Shown in pieces: positions 49,715 to 58,197 of a stretch of 64,000 nt of DNA. Source of the DNA: Salinimicrobium sp049680855. Lineage in GTDB: Bacteria; Bacteroidota; Bacteroidia; Flavobacteriales; Flavobacteriaceae. The translations under genes were made by a program, and so were the position numbers. Every line of letters begins with the position of its first letter. The stretch's first letter is position 1. The stretch lies in contig NZ_JBMPGS010000002.1 of assembly GCF_049680855.1 (NCBI RefSeq), positions 186,001-250,000 of the forward strand. The letters are read 5' to 3'. Below the pieces are notes generated by a model that was not told the DNA's origin, did not search any database, and saw nothing but the letters and a program-made list of their open reading frames with translations.

Positions 49715-51034
49715 ATGTCACAAAATATTAAAACCGAATCTGAAATTCTTGCAAAGCTGAATATCCTTCAGCTGAATGAAATGCAAAAAGCTGCCGAAAA
49801 AGCCATTTCTGAGAACCGGGATACTATTCTCCTTTCGCCCACGGGAAGCGGCAAAACTCTCGCATTTTTATTACCGCTACTAAAGGAACTGCAAGCATCT
49901 TGTGAAAATGTGCAGGCACTCATTCTGGTTCCCTCCAGAGAACTGGCGATCCAGATAGAGCAGGTGTTTCGGGAAATGGGTTCAGGGTTTAAGGCTAATG
50001 CAGTTTACGGAGGTCGTGCATTTTCCAAAGATAAGATTGAACTTCAGCATGCACCCACGGTTCTAATTGGCACACCGGGAAGGGTCGCAGATCATCTTAG
50101 AAGGCAAACTTTTTCTGTAGAAGACCTTCAATTTCTTATTCTGGATGAATTTGATAAATCCCTTGAAACCGGGTTTGAAGCTGAAATGTCTGAAATTATT
50201 CAAAGTCTGCCGCAACTTCAAAAAAGGGTTCTCACTTCGGCCACTCAGGGTGTAAAGGTGCCGGATTTTGCCGGAGTTAAAGATCCGGAAATTGTTGATT
50301 TTCTCCATCAGGGAAAACCTGAACTCCAAATTAAAACCCTGGTTTCCGGTTCCCGGGATAAACTTGACATTCTGTTGAAAGTGCTTCGTGAAGCAGGGGA
50401 CGAGCCGGGAATTATTTTTTGTAATTTTAAAGAAAGCCTGGGCGAACTCAGTACATTTTTAGAAAAAAATAGAATTGCCCACAGCTGTTTTTTTGGCGGA
50501 TTAGACCAAAAGGACAGGGAAAGAGCTCTTATCAAATTCCGGAATGGAACGCACCGTCTTCTTCTTGCAACCGATCTGGCTGCCAGGGGAATCGATGTTC
50601 CAGAAATCAATTTTATTATTCATTATGAGCTGCCGTTAAAATATGAAGAATTTACCCACAGGAACGGCCGCACGGCGAGAATGCACAGGAGTGGTACTGC
50701 CTATGTTCTTAAATATGAAAAGCAGTCTTTGCCAGAGTTTATAGATCCTATCACTATTGTTGATGAGATTGGCAACGGCAAAAAATCAATTCCAAAGAAA
50801 ACTCCTAATGCAACTCTGTTCATTTCCGGGGGACGTAAAGACAAGATATCAAAAGGGGATATTGCCGGTCTTTTTCTGAAGCAGGGAAATTTGCAAAATG
50901 AGGAACTGGGAAATATTGAATTAAAACAGGATTGTGCGTTTGTAGCCGTTCCTGCAAATAAAGCCCAGCAACTCATCGAATCTTTGAACAATAGCCGTCT
51001 TAAAAAGAAGAAAGTCCGCATTAGTAAGATCTGA
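49715..51034 (+). CDS. DEAD-box-type RNA helicase with DEFD motif and DbpA-like end
   Basis: The 439-residue protein has the two RecA-like helicase domains. Walker A is 'SPTGSGKTLAFLLPLL', motif Ia 'VPSRELAIQIEQ', motif II 'LILDEFDKSLETGFEA' (DEFD instead of DEAD), motif III 'LTSATQG', motif V 'LLATDLAARGIDVPEI', and motif VI 'HRNGRTARM' (usually HRIGRTGR). A C-terminal part (about 365-439) resembles the DbpA RNA-binding domain, which binds 23S rRNA hairpin 92 in E. coli. It probably acts in ribosome assembly. It may be leaderless. Confidence 0.88.
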   Translation: MSQNIKTESEILAKLNILQLNEMQKAAEKAISENRDTILLSPTGSGKTLAFLLPLLKELQASCENVQALILVPSRELAIQIEQVFREMGSGFKANAVYGGRAFSKDKIELQHAPTVLIGTPGRVADHLRRQTFSVEDLQFLILDEFDKSLETGFEAEMSEIIQSLPQLQKRVLTSATQGVKVPDFAGVKDPEIVDFLHQGKPELQIKTLVSGSRDKLDILLKVLREAGDEPGIIFCNFKESLGELSTFLEKNRIAHSCFFGGLDQKDRERALIKFRNGTHRLLLATDLAARGIDVPEINFIIHYELPLKYEEFTHRNGRTARMHRSGTAYVLKYEKQSLPEFIDPITIVDEIGNGKKSIPKKTPNATLFISGGRKDKISKGDIAGLFLKQGNLQNEELGNIELKQDCAFVAVPANKAQQLIESLNNSRLKKKKVRISKI

Positions 51035-51113
51035 TTTTTTTCAGCCCTTCTACCAAAGACTTTCTTCTAAAACCGCTATTTAAAACCTTATTTTTATAAG
51101 TAGAAATTTCAGT

Positions 51114-52127
51114 TTAAAAACTGATCACGTTCTTACCAATAGATTTACCAGACTCCTGTAGTTGATGCGCTTCCCGGAAGCTTTCAGGAGTAAGACCTTT
51201 AAAAGTTTTGTTCAGCGTTGATTTAATAGTTCCCTGGTTAAGAAGTACCCCAAGATTTTCCAGTATTTCGTGCTGTCTTTCCATGTCTTCCGTTTGGTAA
51301 AGCGCACGGGTAAACATCAATTCCCAGTGAAGGGAAACACTTTTGTTCTTAAACTTGTTAAGATCAACAGGCCCTTTGGTTTCAACAATCATACAAATGC
51401 TACCCTGCGGTTTTATTAAATCGGCCATAGCATCCAAATGAGCATCGGTATCAATAAAATTGAGGATGAAATCTACCTGTTCAAAGCCCTTCTCCTTCAT
51501 GCTCTCTACAAGGTTTTCATGATTCACCACAACATCGGCGCCATGGTCAAGACACCATTTTTCGGTTTCTTTTCTGGAAGCTGTAGCTATCACTTTTAGC
51601 TTTGTTAATTTGCTTAATAACTGTATTCCTATAGAACCCACACCACCGGCACCACCAATTACCAAAACGGTTTGGTTACGACCTTCATTTTCCCTGAAAT
51701 TGAATCTGTCAAAAATTGCTTCCCCTGCAGTTAAGGAAGTGAGAGGCATTGCCGCTGCCTCTTCAAAAGAAAGATTTTTAGGTTTATGGCCTACCAGTCG
51801 CTCGTCCACCACTTGATATTCGGCATTGGTGCCGGGACGTTTTAGGTCACCTGCATAATAGACCTCATCACCTTCTCTAAACAGCTGAACCTTACTACCT
51901 ACAGCTTCAACAACTCCCGCAGCATCCCATCCTAATATTTTGGGCTCACCCAGTTCTTTTTCTTTAGCTGCACTTTGGCGGACCTTAAAATCTACAGGAT
52001 TTATGGAGACAGCTTTCACTTTTACAAGAATATCATGGTCGCCGGGTTCAGGTTTTGGAGTTTCAAACGCAATGAAACTATCCTTTTCTTCTATGGGTAA
52101 TGATCTTTTTATGCCTACAGCTTTCAT
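51114..52127 (-). CDS. Zinc-type alcohol dehydrogenase/quinone oxidoreductase
   Basis: The 337-residue protein belongs to the medium-chain dehydrogenase family. It has the GroES-like start ('VKVKAVSINPVDFKVRQSAA', 'GWDAAGVVEAVGSKVQLFR') and a Rossmann domain with 'VLVIGGAGGVGSIGIQLLS'. The catalytic zinc ligands of true alcohol dehydrogenases are missing from these motifs, so it is more likely a zinc-independent NADPH-quinone or enone reductase. No signal peptide. It stands alone, with a 415-base gap upstream. Confidence 0.88.
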   Translation of the reverse strand: MKAVGIKRSLPIEEKDSFIAFETPKPEPGDHDILVKVKAVSINPVDFKVRQSAAKEKELGEPKILGWDAAGVVEAVGSKVQLFREGDEVYYAGDLKRPGTNAEYQVVDERLVGHKPKNLSFEEAAAMPLTSLTAGEAIFDRFNFRENEGRNQTVLVIGGAGGVGSIGIQLLSKLTKLKVIATASRKETEKWCLDHGADVVVNHENLVESMKEKGFEQVDFILNFIDTDAHLDAMADLIKPQGSICMIVETKGPVDLNKFKNKSVSLHWELMFTRALYQTEDMERQHEILENLGVLLNQGTIKSTLNKTFKGLTPESFREAHQLQESGKSIGKNVISF

Positions 52128-52542
52128 AAATAATTGATTTTTTATTTTTCAAAATACTAATAAATGCAAGAATGAAGATGAAGAAACTTATAAACTTATG
52201 CTAATGTCTCATAGTAATGTACGGGACATTTTATAACACAAAAGGTAAAATCTCCAATCTTTTAAACTGAATTTTTTCCTAGTTATATCCAGAAAAAATC
52301 ATTCTGAATCGTTCTTTTCGACATCTATGCCGGAGTTCATGCATAGAATTAATCCCTCCGATTTGTGAAATCCACAAAAATTGTATTACCAAAAAATTGA
52401 TTTGTCTTCATTACCACATCTGTTTTATTTATTTCATAATAATCTCATTTTTAACACTTTAAGATGTAATAATTTAATGGTTAATTTATACTTTAGGTTC
52501 ATCAGCAGAGAAATTTATACTTATTAACCAAAAAACCGTATC
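52128..52542. other. Intergenic region with a small inverted repeat
   Basis: No gene is seen in these 415 bases. CTATGC (52325-52330) and GCATAG (52341-52346) form a small inverted repeat. TACTTTAG at 52489-52496 is a possible -7 box for the gene at 52543. Confidence 0.5.
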
Positions 52543-52905
52543 ATGTCTATTTATCTAAAAACAGAGGAAGTGAGAGCTTCTTTGGGAGCAGTAGTTAAAT
52601 ATTACCTTCAGGATTGCGTGCAAAAAAATGAGATTCCGCAGGAACTGGTCGAGCTCATTAAGCATAATTTCCTGGCCAAATATGTGAGCTACAATAAAAA
52701 AGATGAAACTATTGAAATAGGGATCAATATTTCCAAAGACAATTCTGTAATGTATCCCACGATCGAGGTGTTTACATTTTCGGTCAATTCTGCAGAAAAA
52801 TGGCTGGAGAATTCTTTTAAATCTGGAAAAGCAGATCTGGAGTTTTATGCTAAAATAATTAATAAGAATGTACAGTTGAGCAGGGAAGATGTTGTAGTAG
52901 TATAA
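52543..52905 (+). CDS. Unrecognised 120-residue cytoplasmic protein
   Basis: The product has no signal peptide and no membrane helix. It has a helical first half ('RASLGAVVKYYLQDCVQKNE', 'QELVELIKHNFLAKYVSYN') and beta-type sequence in the middle ('ETIEIGINISKDNSVMYPTI', 'EVFTFSVNSAEKWLE'). No family or motif is recognised. The ATG at 52543 has no Shine-Dalgarno sequence. Its complement also carries an open frame, but this direction has the better start and promoter-like box (TACTTTAG at 52489-52496). Confidence 0.6.
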   Translation: MSIYLKTEEVRASLGAVVKYYLQDCVQKNEIPQELVELIKHNFLAKYVSYNKKDETIEIGINISKDNSVMYPTIEVFTFSVNSAEKWLENSFKSGKADLEFYAKIINKNVQLSREDVVVV

Positions 52906-53035
52906 AACCAGCAACTACTAATCATCCAAAAATGGCTTTTTCATCCCCATTTTTACGCTTTCTTGATCTTTCTGTTTTTCTTTTTGTGATAAAGGATTAA
53001 GCCCTAATTTGTAGGAATCTTATATCTGTAACTTT

Positions 53036-53515
53036 ATGAAAGAAGACACACAAGTGCTGCAAGAACAGCTTAAAGAGATGGAACTTTACATTAAGGACAG
53101 GGAAGTTTTGCGCACAAATGTTTCCAAAGCTCCTGTAGGTTGGCATTTAAGCCATAGCCTCAAGGTTTTTAATAATATTTTAGACGCATTAAAGGCTTCC
53201 GACCCTGAAGAATACAAAAGCTCCTTCAATTTCTTGAAAATCCTCGTTCTTACTACAGGACACATTCCGCGCGGAAAAGCCAAATCGCCTAAAGCCGTTC
53301 TCCCGCCGCAGGAGATTAGCAAAGAACACCTGGAAATGCAGTTAAAGGAGGCCCTGGGCAAAATTGGCTATTTCACAGAAGTAGATGAAAATGCCCATTT
53401 TGAACACCCGTATTTCAACAAACTCAACAGGAAAGAAACCAAAAGATTTCTCGCCATTCACACGCGGCACCACCTCAAGATCATAAGGGATATTCTAGAT
53501 GCTGAAAAGAAATAG
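53036..53515 (+). CDS. DinB-like (DUF1569-type) protein
   Basis: The 159 residues fit a four-helix DinB-type bundle. Conserved His residues occur in 'GWHLSHSLKVFNNILDAL' and in 'LAIHTRHHLKIIRDILDAE' near the end, which can form the metal triad; 'FEHPYFNKLNRKETKRF' lies between. Relatives are metal-binding, some thiol-dependent. The -7-like sequence TAACTTTA (53029-53036) overlaps the ATG, so either transcription begins inside this frame and Met15 (53078, preceded by AAAGAG) is the real start, or the box is chance. Confidence 0.78.
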   Translation: MKEDTQVLQEQLKEMELYIKDREVLRTNVSKAPVGWHLSHSLKVFNNILDALKASDPEEYKSSFNFLKILVLTTGHIPRGKAKSPKAVLPPQEISKEHLEMQLKEALGKIGYFTEVDENAHFEHPYFNKLNRKETKRFLAIHTRHHLKIIRDILDAEKK

Positions 53516-53626
53516 ATTTTTTGCATAAGGATAATGTAATAACAAAAGTTCAGGCCACTTTCATTGCCAAAAAAGCTAAACCAAAAACTGCCATTGAAAC
53601 TTTTCCTGATTTCCTGGTAATAGAAA

Positions 53627-53709
53627 AGCTACTTAGGAATGCGTCCATTAGCTTCAACAATACTGCAGGTTTTCAGCAGTTAAGAGTGATGTACGTTTCC
53701 TAAGTAGCT
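53627..53709. repeat. Perfect 13-base inverted repeat around a small loop
   Basis: AGCTACTTAGGAA (53627-53639) is matched exactly by TTCCTAAGTAGCT (53697-53709), with 57 bases between. Inside is a second hairpin CTGCAGGTTTTCAGCAG. A 32-residue minus-strand frame (53648 to 53550) covers the left arm but is too weak to call a gene. It lies between convergent genes. It could be a mobile-element remnant or a structured RNA. Confidence 0.55.
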
Positions 53710-53729
53710 TCTTGTATGAGAAATTGTGT

Positions 53730-56036
53730 TTAACCTTTAATTTGCGGCTCTTCCAAAACTTCCTTTTTTAAATGTTTTGCAAAAAAGCCCAGCATGGCTT
53801 TGTAAAGTTCTATTGAGTTTTCTTCCTTGGCAAAACCGTGGCCTTCATCATACTTCACCATGTAAGGGACATCTACTCCTTTTTCGCGAAGAGAAGAAAC
53901 AATCTGGTCAGATTCGTCAATGTTCACCCTTGGGTCGTTTGCACCTTGTACTACGAATAACGGCTTTTTGATCTTATCTATATGATAAACAGGAGAAACC
54001 TCTTCCATGATCATTTTTTCTTCGGGCACGTCTTCATCGTACCATATTTCCTTCAGGATAGATTCGTATGGCTTCCAGTATGGCGGAATAGTTTGCATAA
54101 ATGTAAACAGGTTAGACACTCCCACATAATCCACACCACAGGCATAAAGGTCGGGAGTCTTTGTGAGTCCGCGTAAAACAGCATAGCCACCGTGACTACC
54201 ACCGTAAATAGCTGCTTTATCTTTGTCTACCCAGCCTTGATCGATCACATATTGAAGTCCGTCCTCCACATCATCCATGGCTTTTCTGCCAATTTCCTTA
54301 AAACCAGATTCAAGGAACTCTTTTCCATATCCTCCCGAAATCCTGAAGTTTACCTGCAAAGTTGCATAACCCCTGCTGGCAAATAATTGTGCTTCAGGAT
54401 TGAAGCCCCAGGAATCCCTGATACCTTGTGGCCCGCCGTGAGGATTTACGATCACCGGAACTTTTTTGCCTTCCAGTGCCTCTTTCGGAAGGGTTATATA
54501 ACCATGCAGCGTAACCCCATCACGGCTCTTGAAAGTGATTGGCCGCATTTCGGCCATGTCTTCTTCTTTTAACTGAGGCATTAAGTTATACACCAGCTGG
54601 AAATCATCTTTTGAAGGATCATACGAGTAGTATTCGCCATATAATTTATCACTTTGGACAAAGATCAAGAATTTGCTTTCGTCGTCGGTTTTGTCGGCTA
54701 TAGAATAATTTTTCCCCGGAAATTTACTGGTAATGCTGGCATGTAGTTTTTTAAAGTAATCGCTTACCGGAACAATTTCCTGTTTCTCTCCTTCATAAGA
54801 ATAGTAATCAAGTTCGTAATCCCTGTTTCGTGATTGCGAAACGCCGGAGATATCGTAATTCTCATTTGAAAACAGCCTTTTCAGGATCTTATCTTCTTTT
54901 AGATCATAAAGATATACTTCGGTTTTGTCACTGTCTAAATTGGAGATCACATAAGCTTCATGTGGATTTTCGGGATTGTAGGTGAATTGAGGAGAAAATG
55001 TATCTTTCCAGCTGGTTTGTTTCATCAGCTCATAATTCACTCCGTCTAGTGTATAATAAAGATCCATATTTACGCCATCCCTAAGTTTGGAAAACCCTCT
55101 AAGTTTTCCGTCTTTATCAAAGATGTATCCCATAATTGGGTTGGCTACATCTTCGTTTTCATATAGTTGCTCAAGCTCTCCATTATTAATATTGATCTTG
55201 TAAGGCTCAAAAACCTGCGGATTATTCTTATTCATGGAAATGATAAGATGATCCTTATCTTCTTTTAACTGATTGAGAATGCTCACCTGTACATCATCAT
55301 ACGGGGTTAGTTCCTTTTCATTGGTTCCGTCAAGATCTGCAGCGAACAAATGATAATTTTCATTTCCGCCTTTGTCCATCACGTAGATAAGCCTGGTTTC
55401 ATTTGCCCAGCCATAGCCTCTTATAAGCTCTTCTTCCTCTTCAATAGCCCTCGTAATCTCTTCTGTCTCCAGATTTTTAACATACACGTGGTTCTTGCCA
55501 TTCTCATCCTTTTCCCTGTAAGAAATGTATTTCCCGTTGGGCGAAAACTGGAAACTCCTGGCTTTTGGTTTGGCAAAATAATCTTCTACCTGGTACTTGT
55601 ATTTTCCTGAATCCCAGTTTGCAAGTTCTTCCAGGTCCTCGTCGGAAGAAGGAAGGGAAGTATTTCCCGGTAATTTGTTTTCTACCTTATTTAAAACCAG
55701 TGGAAGTTCCTGACCACTCTGGAAAAAAGTACCTGTAATGGTTTCACCTTCCAGTTGTCCTGAATAACGCGCACCAATTTGTGCATAGCTCATGTTTAGC
55801 TCATCATTTTCCAGGCTTACCTGGTCCATTGCCAGGCCGAAGGCGCCCTGGTTTGGGCTGTCCATTGTAGCTGTATAAGAGTCTTCCTCTTTGCTAATGT
55901 GAAATTTTAAGGGCAGTTCCATTCCCTGTACCGATAGTTTTCCTTCCCAGGTTCCTTCAATTTCCTGAGCCTTTGTAGTGGTACTGCTAAATAATATCAC
56001 CATGAATGCTGAAATCTTTAAAAGTGAATTTTTCAT
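53730..56036 (-). CDS. S9-family prolyl oligopeptidase-like exported peptidase with N-terminal lipocalin-like domain
   Basis: The 768-residue protein has a signal peptide ('MVILFSSTTTKAQE'). Residues about 25-125 form a beta-rich domain ('IEGTWEGKLSVQGMELPLKF', 'YTATMDSPNQGAFGLAMDQV') that I know better from alpha/beta hydrolases. A beta-propeller follows, then the peptidase domain. The catalytic Ser is in 'YGGSHGGYAVLRG', Asp in 'VVQGANDPRVNIDESDQ', His in 'YDEGHGFAKEE'. It should cut short peptides in the periplasm. Confidence 0.9.
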   Translation of the reverse strand: MKNSLLKISAFMVILFSSTTTKAQEIEGTWEGKLSVQGMELPLKFHISKEEDSYTATMDSPNQGAFGLAMDQVSLENDELNMSYAQIGARYSGQLEGETITGTFFQSGQELPLVLNKVENKLPGNTSLPSSDEDLEELANWDSGKYKYQVEDYFAKPKARSFQFSPNGKYISYREKDENGKNHVYVKNLETEEITRAIEEEEELIRGYGWANETRLIYVMDKGGNENYHLFAADLDGTNEKELTPYDDVQVSILNQLKEDKDHLIISMNKNNPQVFEPYKININNGELEQLYENEDVANPIMGYIFDKDGKLRGFSKLRDGVNMDLYYTLDGVNYELMKQTSWKDTFSPQFTYNPENPHEAYVISNLDSDKTEVYLYDLKEDKILKRLFSNENYDISGVSQSRNRDYELDYYSYEGEKQEIVPVSDYFKKLHASITSKFPGKNYSIADKTDDESKFLIFVQSDKLYGEYYSYDPSKDDFQLVYNLMPQLKEEDMAEMRPITFKSRDGVTLHGYITLPKEALEGKKVPVIVNPHGGPQGIRDSWGFNPEAQLFASRGYATLQVNFRISGGYGKEFLESGFKEIGRKAMDDVEDGLQYVIDQGWVDKDKAAIYGGSHGGYAVLRGLTKTPDLYACGVDYVGVSNLFTFMQTIPPYWKPYESILKEIWYDEDVPEEKMIMEEVSPVYHIDKIKKPLFVVQGANDPRVNIDESDQIVSSLREKGVDVPYMVKYDEGHGFAKEENSIELYKAMLGFFAKHLKKEVLEEPQIKG

Positions 56037-56382
56037 TACTATTTATAATTAGGTTGATAAGCTATAAATGCCGAGTTATCTAAAGTGTTTAAAATTAGGA
56101 TTTTATTTTAATTTTTTTCCTGTTTGTAAAAACTTTTCAATTCGGAAATTTTCTTCTCTCTTTTTTATAAAGCCGAAGACAAGAAAATTGTTTCGAAGCC
56201 CAGTTGTACCTGGATTCTTAAGCCGCAAATGAGCTTTAAACATCTCAAAAAAATTTTTAAATAAATAGATATGATATTCACTAATTCACCAGATAACTTA
56301 AAATTTTAAGAAAAATGAGGTTGACTGTGATGAATAAATAAGGTACTTTTCAAAAATATTCTTCCGTTTAATCTAAAAAGTT
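56037..56382. other. Intergenic region with promoter of the DUF3667-like gene
   Basis: No gene is seen in these 346 AT-rich bases. TTG at 56321-56323 is followed after 20 bases by TACTTTTC at 56344-56351, a good Bacteroidota-type promoter for the gene starting at 56383. Confidence 0.6.
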
Positions 56383-57102
56383 ATGGAAAATACACTACCA
56401 ACCAACCCGCACAATAGGCTCACAGTCAAGGAAATAAAAAATGAAGTGTTAAGTCACTTTTATTTTGAAAAAGGTTTGCTTTTCACTTTTTATAATATGT
56501 TGCGGCAGCCAGGAAAACTCGTGTCTGTTTACCTTGATGAAAACCGAAAAAAGGTATTTAACCCTTTCAGGTACTTACTTTTTGGAGTTGCCACCAGTAC
56601 TTTGATCCTTTTGGCACACCCCAGTTTCACCAATATGATAGCGACCATTCAAAATGGGAGTATGGACGATTACCAGGTTTTGGAACAGCAAACAAACCTT
56701 CCGCTTTGGGAACTTATGACCCGTATGCAGGAAATCTATATGTCATATCAAAACATCATCATCATACTATCCATTCCCTTTGTAAGCTGGGTTACCTGGC
56801 TTTTCTTTGGTAAACAGAAATTTAACTACGCCGAAAATATGGCGATCAACTCTTTTGTTTTTGGAACTACTTACTGGATAAGTGCTATCCTTGGCCTATT
56901 AACCTATGGCACAGATTCTGTGATCATCATGTACATGGCCACAGCCGTTACCTTTGTGGCAGCCACTTACTTCTATAAAATGATCTTTAAAAATGGCATT
57001 TTCAAATCATTTTTTGGAATTGTACTCGGTTATATTCCCATTCTTCTAATTGGAATCCTGTCACAATTTCTAATTTTCATCGCTTTATTGCTCACTTTGT
57101 AA
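56383..57102 (+). CDS. DUF3667-like membrane protein
   Basis: The 239-residue protein has a short N-terminal cytoplasmic segment with 'LTVKEIKNEVLSHFYFEKGL' and 'RQPGKLVSVYLDENRKKVFN', then 'PFRYLLFGVATSTLILLA', all typical of DUF3667. Four to five membrane helices follow. The zinc-ribbon Cys motif usually found before this region is missing. Function unknown. Promoter TTG-N20-TACTTTTC lies 32 bases upstream. Confidence 0.75.
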   Translation: MENTLPTNPHNRLTVKEIKNEVLSHFYFEKGLLFTFYNMLRQPGKLVSVYLDENRKKVFNPFRYLLFGVATSTLILLAHPSFTNMIATIQNGSMDDYQVLEQQTNLPLWELMTRMQEIYMSYQNIIIILSIPFVSWVTWLFFGKQKFNYAENMAINSFVFGTTYWISAILGLLTYGTDSVIIMYMATAVTFVAATYFYKMIFKNGIFKSFFGIVLGYIPILLIGILSQFLIFIALLLTL

Positions 57103-57164
57103 CGTGAGAGGAACAGACTTCAGGTAATAGCAAGAAAATACGATCCTTCAAAAAGGCATTTGTT

Positions 57165-57899
57165 CTATAACTTCTGAAGTTTGATCCAGGTATCTTGCAG
57201 AAAGAATTTCACCTGTTCTTCATTTCCGGAGTCAATGACCACTTGCGCATTTTCTTCACCTATGGCAAAATTGGTGAGTTTAAGGATATCTTCTTCAGAT
57301 AGTCCCATGTTTTCCCGCATGTATTCTGAAAATCTGTTGCGCAAAAATGCAATATTAACTTCTTTGTTTTCATAACGAATATTCCGCTTTAGCCTTTTTG
57401 TTCTTCCGTTTATGGCGTTCAGAATAGGATCAACCTGTAAAGAACCACCTAAAAGGCCCAGTAAATGAATAGGCTTGAAATCGCCGGCGGTATGAAGCCT
57501 TCTTTCATTAAGCGTCGGCGTTTCAATTTCGTGCGGAATAATTCCCAGGCTAACCGCATTAATATCGGAATATTCATTTAATACGACCTCGTCCAGTTCG
57601 TTGGAGCGCTCCTGCATCACAATCATCAGAGGTTTCTGCTGCATTTCTGCATTTGAAAAGGTCTTGATATAATCCATCGTGCTTACGTGAGAAAGTACAA
57701 GCGTATCACCGGCCATAGCATGAATGCTGAATTCGCCCTTTTTATTGGTGACAGAATATTTCCCGAAAGAAACATTCCTGACATGCACATTCTGAACTAC
57801 CGAATCGTTCTTCACTACCACAGCGGTAATGAGTTCTCTTTCCTGCCCGTAAATTCCGCAGGAGAACATGCCCAAAAGAAAAAGAAGAAGAAATCTCAT
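57165..57899 (-). CDS. Exported protein with carboxypeptidase-like regulatory domain
   Basis: The start is set at ATG 57899 ('MRFLLLFLLGMFSCGIYGQE'), a clear signal peptide; an upstream Met adds 14 residues that spoil it. The 244-residue product has a carboxypeptidase-D regulatory-like domain (about 22-105: 'ITAVVVKNDSVVQNVHVRNV', 'TNKKGEFSIHAMAGDTLVLS'), then a helical part ('IRYENKEVNIAFLRNRFSEY'). Members of this group occur as free periplasmic proteins or as TonB-receptor relatives; no plug or barrel is present. Function unknown. Confidence 0.8.
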   Translation of the reverse strand: MRFLLLFLLGMFSCGIYGQERELITAVVVKNDSVVQNVHVRNVSFGKYSVTNKKGEFSIHAMAGDTLVLSHVSTMDYIKTFSNAEMQQKPLMIVMQERSNELDEVVLNEYSDINAVSLGIIPHEIETPTLNERRLHTAGDFKPIHLLGLLGGSLQVDPILNAINGRTKRLKRNIRYENKEVNIAFLRNRFSEYMRENMGLSEEDILKLTNFAIGEENAQVVIDSGNEEQVKFFLQDTWIKLQKL

Positions 57900-58197
57900 T
57901 ATTGAATTATCTGCGGATAAAAGTAGCCTATTTATTCCCAAAGAAGGGATCCATTTGACAGGCAGTATTGAAAAATGGTATTATAAGCCATGTTTAAAAG
58001 CTAGAACTTTTGAAAGGAAAATTTTCTGAAACAATTAATTAGGTTTAAAAATAGCATTTTTGAATGCATTTTTTCCTCTATTCCTTTGCTTGCAATTTTA
58101 ATCACCTGAAGAAATAGCGCCTTCCTGAAATGCATGCACATAATATTGTTTCAAATTTTCTATTTTAGAGGTTCCGGGAAACAGAACCCGAACTTTT

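Noticed and set aside
52555..52914. 119-residue minus-strand frame
   Set aside because: It mirrors the + strand gene at 52543-52905, which has a better start and a promoter-like box.
53521..53703. 60-residue + strand frame from a TTG
   Set aside because: No start signal, no family, and it crosses the inverted repeat; a 32-residue minus-strand frame there is no better.
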